Assembly: GCF_020539525.1 (NCBI RefSeq)
Contig: NZ_JACDXX010000006.1
Coordinates: 1 to 64,000 of the forward strand
Direction: 5' to 3'
Length of the DNA stretch: 64,000 nucleotides
Source of the DNA: Pseudogemmobacter faecipullorum
Lineage (GTDB): Bacteria > Pseudomonadota > Alphaproteobacteria > Rhodobacterales > Rhodobacteraceae
Both the position numbers and the translations under genes were made by a program. Positions 16,629 through 25,864 of this stretch are shown one piece after another. Below the pieces are notes generated by a model that worked only from the letters and a program-made list of their open reading frames with translations, had not been told where the DNA came from and ran no database searches. Each line of letters opens with the position of its first letter. Positions within the stretch are counted from its first letter, which is position 1.

Positions 16629-17192
16629 TCAGAGCTTGGAGAGCTTTGCCTGCAGCTCGGCCAGTTGCTTGCGGATATCGGCAATATCCTCGCCTTTGGC
16701 CGAGGTGGCGGCGCTGCTCTCAGCGGGTTCGGCTTCGGGGCCGGTACCCGCAGGCCAGCCGCCCATCATGGTTTTAAGGAAAGCTTCCTGCTGTTTGCGC
16801 AAAGCGTCAAAGCCGGGCATCGTGACCATCGGATTTGGGAAAACCGCAAGGTTCTCAACCATTTTCGACTGGCTCTCGCGCAGCATATCGAAAGAGCTGG
16901 CGAGGAATTGCGGCATCACCGCCTGCATGCCGGTAGCATAGCTACGCACCAGATCGGTCAGCACATTCACCGGCAGCACATTCTGGCCCTTGGCCTCATG
17001 TTCGGCGACGATCTGCAGCAGATATTGCCGGGTGAGGTCATCGCCGCTTTTCAGATCGACGATCTGCACTTCACGGCCCTTGCGGATGAAGCCGGCGATA
17101 TCCTCCAGCGTCACATAGTCCGAAGTCTCGGTATTATAGAGGCGACGGCTGGCATATCGCTTGATCAGCAACGGCTTGTCGGTATCGGACAT
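16629..17192 (-). CDS. phaR: Polyhydroxyalkanoate synthesis repressor PhaR
   Basis: The 187-residue protein senses PHB granules and represses phasin and PHB genes. The N-terminal PHB-accumulation regulator domain is clear (LIKRYASRRLYNTETSDYVT...), followed by a DNA/PHB-binding region. The C-terminus is Glu/Ala/Lys rich and coiled (IRKQLAELQAKLSKL). Start ATG 17192 gives the canonical MSDTDKPLLIKRY. Longer upstream frames would run through the phaP terminator and are rejected. It lies downstream of phaP on the same strand but behind a strong terminator, so it may have its own promoter. The candidate PhaR operators lie at phaP and phaC/phaZ. Confidence 0.95.
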   Translation of the reverse strand: MSDTDKPLLIKRYASRRLYNTETSDYVTLEDIAGFIRKGREVQIVDLKSGDDLTRQYLLQIVAEHEAKGQNVLPVNVLTDLVRSYATGMQAVMPQFLASSFDMLRESQSKMVENLAVFPNPMVTMPGFDALRKQQEAFLKTMMGGWPAGTGPEAEPAESSAATSAKGEDIADIRKQLAELQAKLSKL

Positions 17193-17281
17193 GGAGGCCC
17201 CTCTCGCTGGCATTGCGGCGCGGCAGGGGAGCGGACCGCTCGTCTTTGCGCCTGCAGAGAAGCTTAAGAGCGGCGCGTGCC

Positions 17282-17314
17282 AAAAAGCAAGGGCGGGCTC
17301 ATCTGAGCCCGCCC
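17282..17314 (-). terminator. Rho-independent terminator of phaP
   Basis: A perfect 11-bp stem, GGGCGGGCTCA/TGAGCCCGCCC, with a 2-base loop is followed on the minus strand by TTGCTTTTT. It ends phaP transcription before phaR. Confidence 0.85.
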
Positions 17315-17384
17315 CTGATGATGCGTCCCGGGCGGCCTTCTGCACGCAGAAAGGCAGCGCCGCAGGGGTTTTCCGGCATTTGGC

Positions 17385-17834
17385 TTATTTCGCAGCCGCA
17401 GCAGCTTTTTTCGCGGCGCCCTGCACCTCAGAAGCGGCTTTCTTCACCGCAGCGGTTGCATCATCCGAGGCTTCCTTACCGGCGGCCAGCATCAGCTCAA
17501 CGGTTTCAGCCTGCACTTTTTTCGCGACTTCAGCGAAAGCGGCCATATTTTCAGCCGCCAGTTCAGCGGCTTTCGAGGCGAAATCGCTCAGCGCTTTCGG
17601 GTAATCAGCCGGCTCGGCCTTGGCGCTGGCGATATCGCCAAGGCGGGTGAGGGTGGCCTTGGCCCAGGCTGCCGAGATTTCGGTCGATTTCTCAGCTGCT
17701 TCGAGGGCGACTTTCGAGAATTTCTCGCCGAAAGCGGCCTGGGATTTAAAGGCATTCTGGAAGGCCGAGGCATCAACCGGGAACGAGGTCAGCGCTTCCT
17801 GGAACAGTTTGGCGAAATCCGGGGTCTTGGTCAT
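17385..17834 (-). CDS. phaP: Phasin (PHB granule-coating protein)
   Basis: The 149-residue amphipathic, Ala/Lys/Glu-rich, fully helical protein has the phasin shape: MTKTPDFAKLFQEALTSFP at the start, repeated AKKA segments at the end, and no signal peptide. Phasins coat PHB granules and control their size and number. It lies between phaC and phaR on the minus strand and has its own promoter overlapped by PhaR-type operators (see 17923-17970) and its own terminator. Expression is therefore expected to switch on when PHB titrates PhaR. Confidence 0.9.
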   Translation of the reverse strand: MTKTPDFAKLFQEALTSFPVDASAFQNAFKSQAAFGEKFSKVALEAAEKSTEISAAWAKATLTRLGDIASAKAEPADYPKALSDFASKAAELAAENMAAFAEVAKKVQAETVELMLAAGKEASDDATAAVKKAASEVQGAAKKAAAAAK

Positions 17835-17922
17835 CTGAAGTCTCCTGTCTCTGGGCCGGGAGGGGATGAAGACTGTCCATGGACGCGGATCCGTCCGGGG
17901 CAGGGCCCTTATTCTGTTGACC

Positions 17923-17951
17923 TATATACATGCTGCAGTGCAGCAATTCAA
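17923..17951 (-). promoter_or_regulatory. phaP promoter
   Basis: On the minus strand TTGAAT (17946-17951) and TATATA (17923-17928) are separated by exactly 17 bases, a good sigma-70-type spacing. The spacer is almost entirely the palindrome described at 17931-17945. The phaP ATG is about 90 bases downstream. Confidence 0.7.
17931..17945. promoter_or_regulatory. phaR: PhaR operator 1 (inside the phaP promoter spacer)
   Basis: TGCTGCAGTGCAGCA is a 15-base palindrome containing CTGC-N3-GCAG. PhaR of Paracoccus denitrificans is known to bind TGC-rich sites of the form CTGC-N3/4-GCAG. Its position between -35 and -10 fits simple repression by blocking RNA polymerase. Confidence 0.75.
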
Positions 17952-17959
17952 TGATTATT

Positions 17960-17970
17960 CTGCAATGCAG
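17960..17970. promoter_or_regulatory. phaR: PhaR operator 2 (upstream of the phaP -35)
   Basis: CTGCAATGCAG is a second CTGC-N3-GCAG site, centred 27 bp from the first and just upstream of the -35 box. Two sites suggest cooperative binding. The sequence from here to phaC (17971-18349) shows no convincing gene or terminator. Confidence 0.7.
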
Positions 17971-18349
17971 CAATTCCGGAGGCGCCTGGCCGGGACGGGC
18001 GGCGGTCTGGCGTGACCGGGCCGGAAGGCCCGTCCGGAGGCCCCCGGGCTAAGCGGCGGATTTCGTTTCGGGTTTTTCAACCCGGCTTCGGCGAGGTAGC
18101 CTTCTCCCCGGCGGCTCGCCCTGGCAGAAAGCGCAGGATCTGGCGCAGAATTCTGCAGCATTGCCTGGCGCAGCGTGAAAACAACCCCGGATTGTTTCGG
18201 GCGACAGCTCAGATTTCCGCAGATCCCGCCCGCGCCTGCGAATCAACAGGGCAGCGGTCAGGGCTGAAACCGATATTGCAGCTGCCGCATTCCGGGCCGG
18301 ATCTGCGCGGCGACAGGGGTAAGGCCCCGCCGCCGCGTAAATGCCCGGC

Positions 18350-20158
18350 TCAGCCGCGCTGGTTCAGCACATAGGTGCCGGGTGCCGCCGCCAGCACCGG
18401 GTTCTCCGGCCCGCCGGGGGCCTCGGGCGCGGGGACCTCCCCGCCCGAGCGGCTTTGCAGCCAGTCCGACCAGCGCGGCCACCAGCTGCCTTTGGTCTTC
18501 TCGGCCCCGGCGATCCAGACCGCAGGCTCGCCCCCGAGCGCGGCTGTGCTGCTCCAGTGCCCGTATTTGCCTTTCGAGGGCGGGTTGATGATCCCGGCAA
18601 TATGGCCGGATTCGGAGAGGATGAAGGTCTTGTCCTTCGCGCCCATCTGCTTGATGCCGTTAAAGCTGCCCTTCCAATGGGCGATGTGATCGGTCTCACA
18701 GGCCACGGCAAACAGCGGCAGGGTGATGTCTTTCAGGCTGACCTTCTCGCCCAGAACCTCGAAACTGCCCTCGGCAAAGCCATTCTGCTGGCACAGCCCG
18801 CGCAGATAGCGGATCGCCATTTTGGCCGGCAGATTGGTGGCATCGCCGTTCCAGTAGAGCAGATCAAAAGCTGGCGGCGCCTCGCCCAGCATATAGCTGC
18901 GGATTGCCGGGGCGTAGATCAGATCATTCGAGCGCAAAAAGCTGAAGGTGCGCTGCATGAACAGGCTCGACAGAATGCCGTCCTGGGCGCTCTGACGCTC
19001 GATGCCGTCGACGAAATCATTATCGAGGAAGACCCCCACCTCACCGGGATCCGAGAAATCGGTCAGGGTGGTGAAGAAGGTCGCGCTTTTCACCGATTTA
19101 TCGCCGGCCTTGTGCAGATGCGCCAGGGTCAGGCCCAGAGTCGTTCCGGCGATGCAATAGCCGGTGGCATTGATCTGCTTCTCGCCGGTGATGCGGCGCA
19201 CCTCGGCAATGGCGCGGATAAAACCGTCGCGGATGTAATCATCGAGGCTGACATCGGCGTAAGCCGCATCCGGATTGACCCAGGAGACGACAAAGACGCT
19301 GAAGCCCTGGCCGACCATCCAAGCGATCAGCGAATTCTGCGCCTTCATATCAAGGATGTAGAATTTATTGATCCAGGGCGGGAAGATCAGCAGCGGAGCC
19401 TTATGCACTTTCGCGGTTGTCGGCCGGTACTGGATCAGCTCGAACAGCCGGTTGCGATAGACCACATCGCCGGGGGTGGTGGCGAGGTTTACGCCAGCGG
19501 CGAAGGCCTCTTTATCGGCAAGCGTCACCATCAGCTCGCCGTTATTGGCCTCCATATCGCGGACCATATTCTCCAGCCCGCGCACCAGGCTTTCGCCATC
19601 GGTGGCAATGGCGCGCTCCAGAGCATCGGGATTGGTGAGCAGAAAATTGGTCGGGGCCATCATATCAATGATCTGTCTGGTAAAATAACTGACCCGCTTG
19701 CGGTCTTCGGGCGTGAGATCCTCCATCTCGTCGACCGCCAGTTCCGCCGCACCGGCGTTCAGCTGATATTGCTGTTTGAGATAGTTGAACCAGGGATGGC
19801 TGTCCCAGAGCGGATTGCTGAACCGCCGGTCGCTCGGCCCCGGATCTGCGGGGGCGCGAAATTCACCGCTGGCCATGGCCTGGCCCGCATCGATCTGGTG
19901 GCGCAGGGCCTTGCCCCAATGGGCCACCTGCTGCTCCAGCATCCGCCCCGGATCGCGCATCATCCCGGCCAGCCAGGCGGTGGCGGCTTTGAGATAGATA
20001 TCGCTCGCCGGGCCATCCAGCGCCGGGTCATGCGTGCGGCGCTGCGCCATGGCGGCTGTCAGCCGGCGCGTCAGCGCCTCCATACGGGATAAATTGGCAT
20101 TCAACCGTTCTGCTCGCGCGACATTCTCCGGGACTTCTTCTTTGCCGGCAGTTGTCAT
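18350..20158 (-). CDS. phaC: Class I polyhydroxyalkanoate synthase
   Basis: The 602-residue enzyme polymerises (R)-3-hydroxybutyryl-CoA into PHB at the granule surface. The N-terminal roughly 200 residues are the granule/dimer domain (WFNYLKQQYQL at 123-133). The alpha/beta-hydrolase core carries the modified lipase box GYCIAG with nucleophile Cys335, then Asp490 (CETDHIAHW) and His519 (ESGHIAGIINPP), completing the triad. Start ATG 20158 has AGGGGGG upstream. A PhaR-type operator sits 22 bases upstream of the start. phaP follows downstream but is separately promoted. Confidence 0.97.
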   Translation of the reverse strand: MTTAGKEEVPENVARAERLNANLSRMEALTRRLTAAMAQRRTHDPALDGPASDIYLKAATAWLAGMMRDPGRMLEQQVAHWGKALRHQIDAGQAMASGEFRAPADPGPSDRRFSNPLWDSHPWFNYLKQQYQLNAGAAELAVDEMEDLTPEDRKRVSYFTRQIIDMMAPTNFLLTNPDALERAIATDGESLVRGLENMVRDMEANNGELMVTLADKEAFAAGVNLATTPGDVVYRNRLFELIQYRPTTAKVHKAPLLIFPPWINKFYILDMKAQNSLIAWMVGQGFSVFVVSWVNPDAAYADVSLDDYIRDGFIRAIAEVRRITGEKQINATGYCIAGTTLGLTLAHLHKAGDKSVKSATFFTTLTDFSDPGEVGVFLDNDFVDGIERQSAQDGILSSLFMQRTFSFLRSNDLIYAPAIRSYMLGEAPPAFDLLYWNGDATNLPAKMAIRYLRGLCQQNGFAEGSFEVLGEKVSLKDITLPLFAVACETDHIAHWKGSFNGIKQMGAKDKTFILSESGHIAGIINPPSKGKYGHWSSTAALGGEPAVWIAGAEKTKGSWWPRWSDWLQSRSGGEVPAPEAPGGPENPVLAAAPGTYVLNQRG

Positions 20159-20179
20159 ACCAAAAATTCCCCCCTAACT

Positions 20180-20194
20180 TGCTGCTATGCAGCA
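20180..20194. promoter_or_regulatory. phaR: PhaR operator in the phaC/phaZ divergent region
   Basis: TGCTGC-TAT-GCAGCA is a perfect palindrome around a 3-base centre, again CTGC-N3-GCAG. It lies 22 bases before the phaC start and about 109 bases before the phaZ start, so one site could control both directions. No clear -35/-10 boxes were found around it. Confidence 0.65.
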
Positions 20195-20302
20195 TTGCGT
20201 CGCCAGATCTGCACTGCCCTCCGGACCTTGCCCTGCAGTCCTCCGGTTCCTGGCCAAGGCAAGCGATGGGCCCGGGACCATCCCCGGAGATTTGGAGACG
20301 TC

Positions 20303-21610
20303 ATGAAGTATATGGCCACCTATGATCTTATGGAAAGCATTCGTAACACGAATGAGTGGTTCGGTGCTTCGGCTCAGGCGTTTGCCAGCTATCCGGTCTT
20401 TGCGCTCTCGATGAACCCGTTTCTGCCGGTGATGGCGGCCTGGGGCAAGGTCACCGAGCGCTCATTCGAGCGTATGGCGGCGAAACCGGACTGGGGCATC
20501 CGCTCGATCGTTGGCCCCGATGGCCAGGATCACCTGGTTGACGAAAAAATCGTGATCCGGCGCCCCTTCGGCGATCTGGTGCAGTTCTTCGTGCGCCGGC
20601 GCGAGCCGATGGCGCGGCGTATCCTGCTGGTGGCGCCGATGTCGGGCCATTATGCGACTTTGCTGCGCTCGACCGTGCAGTCGCTTTTGCCCGATGCCGA
20701 TCTCTGGGTGACCGACTGGCATAATGCCCGTGATATTCCGGTTTCGGAGGGGCGGTTCGATATCGAGGATTACACCCTCTATATCGCCGATTTCCTGAAA
20801 GAGCTTGGCCCCGATACCCATGTGATCGCGATCTGCCAGCCGGTGCCGCTGGTGCTGGCTGCCACCGCCTGGCTGGCCAAACAGGATCCTGCGGCCCAGC
20901 CACGCTCGCTGACGCTGATGGGCGGGCCGGTTGATCCCGATGCCGCCGCGACCGAAGTAACGGATTTTGGCCGCCGGGTTTCGATGGGCCAGCTCGAGCA
21001 GACCATGATCCAGCGCGTCGGCTTTAAATATAAAGGCGCGGGGCGGCAGGTCTATCCGGGGCTGTTGCAGCTGGCAGGCTTCATTTCGATGAATGCCGAA
21101 CGCCATGCCAGGGCCTTCAGCGATCAGATCATGCGCGAGGCGCGGGGTGAGGCCTCGGATCATGACGGCCATAACCGCTTTTATGATGAATATCTGGCGG
21201 TGATGGATATGACCGCCGAATTCTACCTCTCGACGGTCGAGCGGATTTTCAAGAACCGCGAGATTGCCCGCAATGTCTTTACCCTGCGCGGGGAGAGGGT
21301 GGATATCGGCGCTATCACCTCGGTCGCGGTGAAGATTGTTGAGGGCGAGAAGGATGATATTTCCGCCCCCGGTCAGTGCCTTGCGGCGCTGGATCTGCTG
21401 ACTGGTCTGCCCGAAAGCAAAAAGGCCCGCCATCTGGAGCCGGGTGCCGGGCATTACGGCATTTTCGCCGGCAAATCCTGGCGGCTGAACATCCGCCCGC
21501 TGGTGCTCGATTTCATCGATGCCAATGCGGGTGCGGCGGAAGTGAGCCCTGAGAAAGCACGGCGCATCCGGGCGAAGACCGTCACGCCGATCCGGCTTGC
21601 CAGCGCCTGA
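20303..21610 (+). CDS. phaZ: Intracellular PHB depolymerase
   Basis: The 435-residue enzyme mobilises stored PHB. It belongs to the intracellular depolymerase family, with an N-terminal MATYDLMESIRNTNEWFG segment and an alpha/beta-hydrolase fold. The Cys-type nucleophile is in AICQPVP (Cys178), and the acid and His candidates are GEKDDIS and EPGAGHYGIF. ATG 20303 follows GGAG with proper spacing; the longer upstream frame is non-coding leader. It is divergent from phaC, the usual Rhodobacterales arrangement, and ends at a terminator. Confidence 0.95.
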   Translation: MKYMATYDLMESIRNTNEWFGASAQAFASYPVFALSMNPFLPVMAAWGKVTERSFERMAAKPDWGIRSIVGPDGQDHLVDEKIVIRRPFGDLVQFFVRRREPMARRILLVAPMSGHYATLLRSTVQSLLPDADLWVTDWHNARDIPVSEGRFDIEDYTLYIADFLKELGPDTHVIAICQPVPLVLAATAWLAKQDPAAQPRSLTLMGGPVDPDAAATEVTDFGRRVSMGQLEQTMIQRVGFKYKGAGRQVYPGLLQLAGFISMNAERHARAFSDQIMREARGEASDHDGHNRFYDEYLAVMDMTAEFYLSTVERIFKNREIARNVFTLRGERVDIGAITSVAVKIVEGEKDDISAPGQCLAALDLLTGLPESKKARHLEPGAGHYGIFAGKSWRLNIRPLVLDFIDANAGAAEVSPEKARRIRAKTVTPIRLASA

Positions 21611-21617
21611 AAACCTG

Positions 21618-21650
21618 CGGCGGTGAGGGGAGGATCCCCCCGCCGTTTTT
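21618..21650 (+). terminator. Rho-independent terminator of phaZ
   Basis: CGGCGG (21618-21623) pairs with CCGCCG (21640-21645), with an inner GGGG/CCCC pairing, and TTTTT follows. It borders the convergent hydrolase gene. Confidence 0.75.
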
Positions 21651-22617
21651 ACAAGCCGCGCGCCCAGGTGATGATGGTGGCGGTTACCGCCTCGGTCTGG
21701 CCGGGCGAGAGGATATCGCCGGCAATCACATGGGCAAAGGGATCATCCCCGGCCTGCATCTGCCGCTCGTCAATCTGCACCGAGCCGCCCCAGGCAGTGA
21801 CCACCGGCGAGATGGCATCCGGGTCAATCACCGCATCCTGCAGTGAATAAAACACCAGCAGCGGCATCATCGCCTTGCTGTAATCCTGCGCCCTGGCCTC
21901 GCGCATCAGCGCCCCCAGCGGGAAAAGCGCCGCCGTTGGCCAGCTGGTGGCCCAGTAGCGGGCATGATCGCTGTTCAGCGGCGCAATGCTGCGCTCGCGC
22001 CCGAAGACCAGCCCGGCCCAGAGCCGCGGGAAGGGCGCATTCATCAGCGTCGAGACCGGCGCATGCAGATCAAAGGCGGGCGAAATCAGCACCACCCCGG
22101 CCAGATCCTGCGACAGATCGGGATCGGTGGCGGCCAGGGCGCTGAGCGCGCCGCCCATCGAAGTGCCGATCACAATCACCCTTTGCCCGAGCCGCCGGCC
22201 GATGGCCATGGCTTCGGCCATATCGCCCAGCCATTCCCCGGCCTCGACCCCGGCCATGGCCTCGGGCGCGCGGCCCTGGCCTGAGAGCCGGGTGTAGAAC
22301 AGATTGGCCCCAAGCGCGCGTGCCACCTCATCGGGCACCGGGCGGATCTCTTCGGCTGATGCCGCAAAGCCATGCACATAGACGATGGCCAGCGGTGTTT
22401 TCACACCTTTCTCACCCGCCCAGAGGATGCGTTTCGCCGCCCCGGGCCGGATATCGGAAAAGCGCTGCTCGCCCACACCCAGCCAGATTTCGGGATCATC
22501 GCCCAGCACCGAAGCATCGAAAGTGCCGCGCGTGCCCATGCCCTCACGCGGGGCGAGAAGCCACAACGCTGCCAGGCCGGTGACCAGACCGGCGATCAGG
22601 ATCAGAGCCCGCCGCAT
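21649..22617 (-). CDS. Membrane-anchored or secreted alpha/beta hydrolase
   Basis: The 322-residue protein has an N-terminal hydrophobic segment (ALILIAGLVTGLAALWLL), a signal peptide or anchor. An alpha/beta-hydrolase domain follows, with oxyanion VYVHGFAASAEE, nucleophile elbow GTSMGG (Ser about 152) and LVFYSLQDAVIDPD for the acid. The substrate is unknown; an esterase or lysophospholipase-like role is possible. Its ATG overlaps the TGA of the upstream hydrolase by one base, so the two hydrolases are co-translated. Confidence 0.8.
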   Translation of the reverse strand: MRRALILIAGLVTGLAALWLLAPREGMGTRGTFDASVLGDDPEIWLGVGEQRFSDIRPGAAKRILWAGEKGVKTPLAIVYVHGFAASAEEIRPVPDEVARALGANLFYTRLSGQGRAPEAMAGVEAGEWLGDMAEAMAIGRRLGQRVIVIGTSMGGALSALAATDPDLSQDLAGVVLISPAFDLHAPVSTLMNAPFPRLWAGLVFGRERSIAPLNSDHARYWATSWPTAALFPLGALMREARAQDYSKAMMPLLVFYSLQDAVIDPDAISPVVTAWGGSVQIDERQMQAGDDPFAHVIAGDILSPGQTEAVTATIITWARGL

Positions 22618-23381
22618 CAGCCGTTACGACCCCGCCGGGTGATATCGTCAATCGCGGCGGCAATCATCGCGAGGCAGTCGGGCGTCGAAAAGCGGTGATC
22701 GGCACCTTTGACCAGGGTCAGGCGCAGATCGGGGCTGTCGATATGATCGAGCAGTTTCAGCGCCACTTCCGGCAGAACATCGGTATCGGCCGTGCCCTGC
22801 AGCAGCCGCACCGGGAAGGGCAGGGCCAGGGGCTGGTTCAGCACCTGCTGCGCTGCGCCATCCTCAAACAGACGGCGGGTGAAAATATAGGGCTGGTCGG
22901 CATAATCCGAGGGGATCTCGATCCGGTCCTCGGCCATGACGATGGCGCGCTGTGCCTCGCTCAGCTCGTCATTCCAGGCCTGCACGGTGAAATCGGGGGC
23001 CGCGGCAATGCCGATCAGCCCCGCTACCTCCAGCCCGGCATCGCGCGCCAGCAACAGCGAGATCCAGCCGCCCATCGACGAGCCGACCAGGATCTGCGGC
23101 CCCTCGGTTTCGGCCCGGATCACCGCGCGGGCATCTGCGGCCCAGTCGCCGATGCAGCCCGCCTCAAAGTCGCCCGAGGAGGAGCCATGGCCCGAATAAT
23201 CAAAGCGCAGGAAAGCGCGGCCCTGCTTTTCAGCCCAGTCCTGCAGGAACAGGGCTTTTGAGCCCTCCATATCGGATTTGAAACCACCGAGGAAAACCAC
23301 ACCGGGCAAAGCTTTATCGCTTCCCCTGCTGCGGTTGTAGGCAAGACGGCGGTTCTCGGGCGAGGTCAGAAAGTCGGGCAA
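22617..23381 (-). CDS. Cytoplasmic alpha/beta hydrolase (ABHD10-like)
   Basis: The 254-residue protein has no signal peptide. Visible are FLGGFKSDMEGSKA (oxyanion region), FDYSGHGSSSGDF, nucleophile elbow GSSMGGW (Ser about 98), LQGTADTDVLPE (acid) and GADHRFS (His). This pattern matches small acyl-protein or short-chain esterase hydrolases of the ABHD10 kind; the substrate is not known. It is coupled to the following secreted hydrolase gene. Both genes sit between phaZ and thrS without an obvious PHB link beyond proximity. Confidence 0.8.
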   Translation of the reverse strand: MPDFLTSPENRRLAYNRSRGSDKALPGVVFLGGFKSDMEGSKALFLQDWAEKQGRAFLRFDYSGHGSSSGDFEAGCIGDWAADARAVIRAETEGPQILVGSSMGGWISLLLARDAGLEVAGLIGIAAAPDFTVQAWNDELSEAQRAIVMAEDRIEIPSDYADQPYIFTRRLFEDGAAQQVLNQPLALPFPVRLLQGTADTDVLPEVALKLLDHIDSPDLRLTLVKGADHRFSTPDCLAMIAAAIDDITRRGRNG

Positions 23382-23820
23382 CTGCTTCTCCTTTTCGGGC
23401 GTCTGATGCGCAGCCGCGAGGCTAGCAGAGAGCGGCCCGCGCCGCCAGTCAGCCGCAGCCCCGGGGCGTAAACAGTCGCGTGAGCCATAGCGCGCCGCAG
23501 CCCTTCCCCAGGGTGGCCCGGGGCGAGGCAGGCGGGGCGCGGGGCAGGCGGGGGCGAGGAAAGCATGGGCAGGGGGCGGGCCCGGACAGGGGTATGATCG
23601 GCCGGCGCGGGCCGGGGCGCGCTGATCCCCGCAGGGCCGGGACTAGGTCCTGTCGCCCGGGCAATAAGGGGGCGAAACCGAAGGAGGGAGCGCTGGCGGC
23701 GCGAAGGCGCTTCGCTCTCGCCCTGATTGACTTCGGGCTGAAAAGGTTCCAAGACGCGGGGCATATATAACCCGCAACCGGGCGTTCCGTGGGCGCCAAA
23801 CTGACGAGGATCTAAGGCCG
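23382..23820. other. Long leader/intergenic region before thrS
   Basis: These 439 bases lie between divergent genes. The left two-thirds are GC-rich and repetitive in G without a plausible gene. A -10-like TATATA lies at 23764-23769, about 50 bases before thrS, but I see no matching -35. TTGACT at 23728 is too far away. No T-box or attenuator fold is apparent. Confidence 0.35.
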
Positions 23821-25767
23821 ATGCCCCAGATTTCGCTGACTTTTCCCGATGGCAATATCCGCAATTACGATGCCGGGGTAACCCCTGCTGAAGTGGCGGC
23901 CTCCATCGCCCCCTCGCTGGCCAAGGCCGCAATCTCCGCACAGCTGAACGGCAGGCACTGGGATCTGGCCTGGCCGATCCATGAGGATGCGCAGCTTTCC
24001 ATCAATACGATGAAAGATGCCGAACCTGCGCTTGAGCTGATCCGCCATGACCTCGCCCATATCATGGCCCGCGCCGTGCAGGAGCTGTGGCCGGATGTGA
24101 AAGTGACCATCGGCCCGGTGCGCGATCAGGGCTGGTTCTATGATTTTGACCGCCAGGAGCCTTTCACGCCTGAGGATCTCGGCGCGATCGAAGCGAAGAT
24201 GAAACAGATCATCAACGCGCGCGAGCCGGTGAAGACCGAGCTCTGGGAGCGCGAGCGCGCCCGCAAATATTACGAAGAGCGCGGCGAACCCTTTAAGGTT
24301 GAGCTGCTCGACCGCATTCCCGGCAATGAAGACATTCGCATGTACTGGCATGGCGACTGGCAGGATCTGTGCCGTGGCCCGCATCTGCAGCATACCGGCC
24401 AGGTGCCGGCCGATGCCTTCAAACTGACCCATGTTGCGGGCGCCTACTGGCTGGGCGATGCCTCGCGGCCGATGCTGCAGCGCATCTATGGCGTGGCTTT
24501 CCGCAACCGCGAAGACCTCAGGGCCCATCTGACCATGCTGGAAGAGGCCGCGAAACGCGACCACCGCAAGCTCGGCCGCGAGATGGATCTGTTCCATATC
24601 CAGGAAGAAGCGCCTGGCATGGTGTTCTGGCATCCGAATGGCTGGCAGATCTGGCGCGGGCTCGAGGATTTCATGCGCACCCGCCTGAGCGCTGCCGGCT
24701 ATAAAGAGATCCGCACCCCCCAGGTGGTGGACCGGATCCTTTGGGAAAAGTCGGGCCATTGGGAGGCCTACCGCGAGAATATGTTCCTCGTGGAAGTGGA
24801 TGAAGAGGGGGCGAAGGAAAAGCGTATCAATGCGCTGAAGCCAATGAACTGCCCCTGCCATGTTCAGATCTATAATCAGGGGCTGAAGAGCTACCGCGAT
24901 CTGCCGCTTCGTCTGGCTGAATTCGGCTCGTGCCACCGCTATGAAAGCTCGGGCTCGATGCATGGTCTGATGCGGGTCCGGGGCTTTACCCAGGATGATG
25001 CGCATATCTTCTGCACCGAGGATCAGATCGAGAGCGAATGCGCTGGCTTCATCGCGCTGCTGTCCTCGGTCTATAAAGATCTGGGATTTGAGAAGTTTGA
25101 CATCAAACTCTCGACCCGCCCCGATGTCCGGGTGGGCTCGGATGCGGTCTGGGATAAGGCAGAAAGCGCGCTGGAAAAGGCCATCGAAGGTCTGGGTCTG
25201 CCCTATGAGGTCAATCCGGGCGATGGGGCTTTCTACGGCCCGAAGCTCGATTTCAAACTGACCGATGCCATTGGCCGGGAATGGCAATGCGGCACTTTCC
25301 AGTGCGACTTTAACCTGCCCGACCGTCTGGATGCGGAATTTGTCGGCGAAGACGGGGCCAAACACCGCCCGGTCATGCTGCACCGTGCCATCCTTGGCTC
25401 GTTCGAGCGTTTCATCGGCATTCTGATCGAAAACTACGCCGGCAAGCTGCCGTTCTGGCTGGCGCCGCGCCAGGTTGTGGTGGCCTCGATCGTCTCGGAT
25501 GCCGATGCCTATGTGCTTGAGGTGGTCGAGGCGCTGAAGAAGGCCGGGGTTCGTGCCGAGGCTGATACGCGCAATGAGAAAATCAACTATAAAGTGCGCG
25601 AGCATTCGGTTGGTAAGGTTCCGGTCATCCTCGCCATCGGCATGAAAGAGGTTGAGGAGCGCACGGTTTCGGTTCGCCGTCTGGGGGAAACCCGAACGGA
25701 ATCCATGACTTTTGCGGCGGTGCTGCAGAGCCTCGCCTGTGATTCACTGCCCCCGGCTCTGAGCTGA
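23821..25767 (+). CDS. thrS: Threonyl-tRNA synthetase
   Basis: The 648-residue enzyme charges tRNA-Thr. It has an N-terminal TGS domain (about 1-62), then the editing/SAD domain with [11 protein letters not shown]. The class II catalytic core contains the zinc-site segment [10 protein letters not shown], motif 2 ([11 protein letters not shown]...[16 protein letters not shown]) and motif 3 ([17 protein letters not shown]). The C-terminal anticodon-binding domain follows. Length and all motifs are normal. It appears to be transcribed alone. Confidence 0.97.
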   Translation: MPQISLTFPDGNIRNYDAGVTPAEVAASIAPSLAKAAISAQLNGRHWDLAWPIHEDAQLSINTMKDAEPALELIRHDLAHIMARAVQELWPDVKVTIGPVRDQGWFYDFDRQEPFTPEDLGAIEAKMKQIINAREPVKTELWERERARKYYEERGEPFKVELLDRIPGNEDIRMYWHGDWQDLCRGPHLQHTGQVPADAFKLTHVAGAYWLGDASRPMLQRIYGVAFRNREDLRAHLTMLEEAAKRDHRKLGREMDLFHIQEEAPGMVFWHPNGWQIWRGLEDFMRTRLSAAGYKEIRTPQVVDRILWEKSGHWEAYRENMFLVEVDEEGAKEKRINALKPMNCPCHVQIYNQGLKSYRDLPLRLAEFGSCHRYESSGSMHGLMRVRGFTQDDAHIFCTEDQIESECAGFIALLSSVYKDLGFEKFDIKLSTRPDVRVGSDAVWDKAESALEKAIEGLGLPYEVNPGDGAFYGPKLDFKLTDAIGREWQCGTFQCDFNLPDRLDAEFVGEDGAKHRPVMLHRAILGSFERFIGILIENYAGKLPFWLAPRQVVVASIVSDADAYVLEVVEALKKAGVRAEADTRNEKINYKVREHSVGKVPVILAIGMKEVEERTVSVRRLGETRTESMTFAAVLQSLACDSLPPALS

Positions 25768-25830
25768 GCCAGTGGTGCTGTCGGCGTTAAAATTTACCGA
25801 CAGGTTTAGTTTTTAGGTGTTTTTTCACTT

Positions 25831-25864
25831 ATTTCGCGGGGATTTCCTGAGATTCCCGCGAAAT
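25831..25864. repeat. Stem-loop between thrS and the cold-shock gene
   Basis: ATTTCGCGGG (25831-25840) and CCCGCGAAAT (25855-25864) form a perfect 10-bp stem around 14 bases. No T-tract follows, so it is a poor classical terminator. It lies in the likely 5' untranslated region of the cold-shock gene, 183 bases before its start, so a regulatory or mRNA-stability role is equally possible. Confidence 0.5.

Noticed and set aside
17291-17314. Hairpin containing TCATCTGA after phaP as another copy of the palindromic element
   Set aside because: Only a few loop bases coincide; the stem is different and a T-tract follows, so it is an ordinary terminator.
18341-20092. Plus-strand open frame opposite phaC
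   Set aside because: It is an antisense shadow of a well-supported gene with no recognisable motif; similar shadows opposite thrS (23812-25605), the importer genes (47631-49133) and dnaE (55289-56695) were rejected for the same reason.
23366-23941. Possible minus-strand gene in the thrS leader
   Set aside because: It overlaps the thrS start and is composed of Arg/Pro/Ser without a motif.
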